Positions 23,401 to 23,915 of a stretch of 23,915 nucleotides of DNA are shown piece after piece (within the stretch, counting starts at the first letter, position 1; every line of letters starts with the position of its first letter). Source of the stretch: Parafilimonas sp. (GTDB lineage Bacteria; Bacteroidota; Bacteroidia; Chitinophagales; Chitinophagaceae). Position numbers and translations under genes: made by a program. The notes beneath the pieces are model-generated. The model made no database searches, was not told where the DNA came from, and saw only the letters and a program-made list of their open reading frames with translations. The stretch lies in NCBI GenBank assembly GCA_025927795.1, contig JAICKT010000015.1, forward strand, positions 1 to 23,915. The letters are read 5' to 3'.

Positions 23401-23850
23401 ATGGCTACAAGAATACCAATAGCAAATGGAGTTTACGATTTGTCTGAAATAAAAACAGCCGCACAATTGCGTGAAGAGATTAACTTGTTAAAAGAATCTT
23501 TAAAAAAAGATGAGCAGGTGCTTGAATTACATTTTAAAAAAATGCCGCACGAAGTGCTCAAAGCGTCCGCAGATGCAGTGTTGCCTTCTTTTATAAATAA
23601 AATGATAGCAAACAGAAGCTGGAAAATTTTAACCAGCAGTGCAGGTTTGCTGGTAAATCCTTTTTCAAAAAAATTCAGCTTTGGTAAAAGCATACTTGGC
23701 TCAGCAAAAAAATTAGGGATGTTGGCTGTAGTGAAGGGTGCATATAATATGTGGCGGAATAAAAAGACAGAAAAAACCGATAAATCATTAAAGCCAGCAA
23801 CTTTAAAAACGGTTAAGCCAACACCTAAGCCAAAACAAATTAAGCAATAG
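23401..23850 (+). CDS. Basic protein of unknown function in the YtxH-holin operon
   Basis: A 149-residue protein, pI clearly basic. An N-terminal coiled-coil-like helix (about 20-45, QLREEINLLKESLKKDEQVL) is followed by a moderately hydrophobic middle (about 75-115, with SSAGLLVNPFSKKF) and a lysine/proline tail (KPTPKPKQIKQ). No family recognised. It starts one base after the stop of the holin-like gene, so it belongs to the same operon and probably acts at the membrane with its neighbours. Its 3' end overlaps a convergent gene by 11 bases. Confidence 0.75.
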   Translation: MATRIPIANGVYDLSEIKTAAQLREEINLLKESLKKDEQVLELHFKKMPHEVLKASADAVLPSFINKMIANRSWKILTSSAGLLVNPFSKKFSFGKSILGSAKKLGMLAVVKGAYNMWRNKKTEKTDKSLKPATLKTVKPTPKPKQIKQ

Positions 23851-23915
23851 TTCCTTCTTCAAGATCTAATCTTTGTACTTCATGAATGCCGTTAAGATGT
23901 TTTAAACGATCCACT
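23840..23915 (-). CDS. C-terminal fragment of an unidentified minus-strand gene
   Basis: An open frame on the minus strand gives VDRLKHLNGIHEVQRLDLEE followed by four residues and a TAA stop at 23840-23842. The pattern resembles the final beta-alpha-beta of an ACT-like domain, as at the end of RelA/SpoT, amino-acid enzymes or MgtC-type proteins. Only 24 residues are visible, so neither identity nor reality is certain. Confidence 0.5.
   Translation of the reverse strand, partial: VDRLKHLNGIHEVQRLDLEEGTIA

Overview
The window looks like a piece of a Bacteroidota chromosome, most likely Chitinophagaceae or a close relative; this is inferred from gene content and not from a marker gene. The supporting signs are an AT-rich genome, a SusC/SusD pair with a DUF1735 lipoprotein, PorT of the type IX secretion system next to ubiE, a DUF3467 protein, an RRM RNA-binding protein, a Bat-type aerotolerance operon, and promoters resembling the Bacteroidota TTTG / TAnnTTTG pattern rather than sigma70 boxes. 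No rRNA, tRNA, IS element, integrase, phage module or CRISPR array was seen. It reads as ordinary core or near-core chromosome with one probable outer-membrane uptake locus.

Layout. 1-1130 (minus): folD followed by the start of queE, joined by an ATGA overlap. 1393-7131 (plus): susC, susD and a DUF1735 surface lipoprotein, closed by a strong terminator. 7254-7571: DUF3467 protein. 7742-10847 (plus): a cytosolic VWA protein, a magnesium-chelatase-I-like AAA+ ATPase and a small lipoprotein. 11071-11370: an RRM protein with a strong promoter and a long leader; it converges on a minus-strand pair (class III aminotransferase, then a sirtuin lacking zinc cysteines) across a bidirectional terminator. 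13353-14362: gamma carbonic anhydrase and a small unknown protein. 14356-15282 (minus): rsgA. 15357-16082 (plus): DUF2892-SRPBCC protein. 19996-16066 (minus): moxR, DUF58, a BatD-like membrane protein and batA, a shortened Bat operon. 20142-21577 (plus): ubiE and porT, overlapping. 21580-22704 (minus): AI-2E/PerM-family permease. 22771-23850 (plus): YtxH, holin-III-like and an unknown basic protein. The last 76 bases hold the C-terminus of a minus-strand gene.

Two themes deserve attention. First, two unrelated AAA+ ATPase plus VWA modules sit within about 12 kb: a cytosolic one at 7742-10518 and the membrane-anchored Bat one. Second, short degenerate tandem arrays with an exact 7-base period occur at four places (176-203, 18001-18035, 18911-18997, 20099-20126), always at gene starts or in the gap between genes. 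One fills the moxR-DUF58 gap as an inverted pair able to form a long hairpin. Another lies inside the signal-peptide region of the BatD-like gene, where loss or gain of one unit would shift the frame. The rest of the window is conventional, and no strongly novel multi-gene system is obvious.
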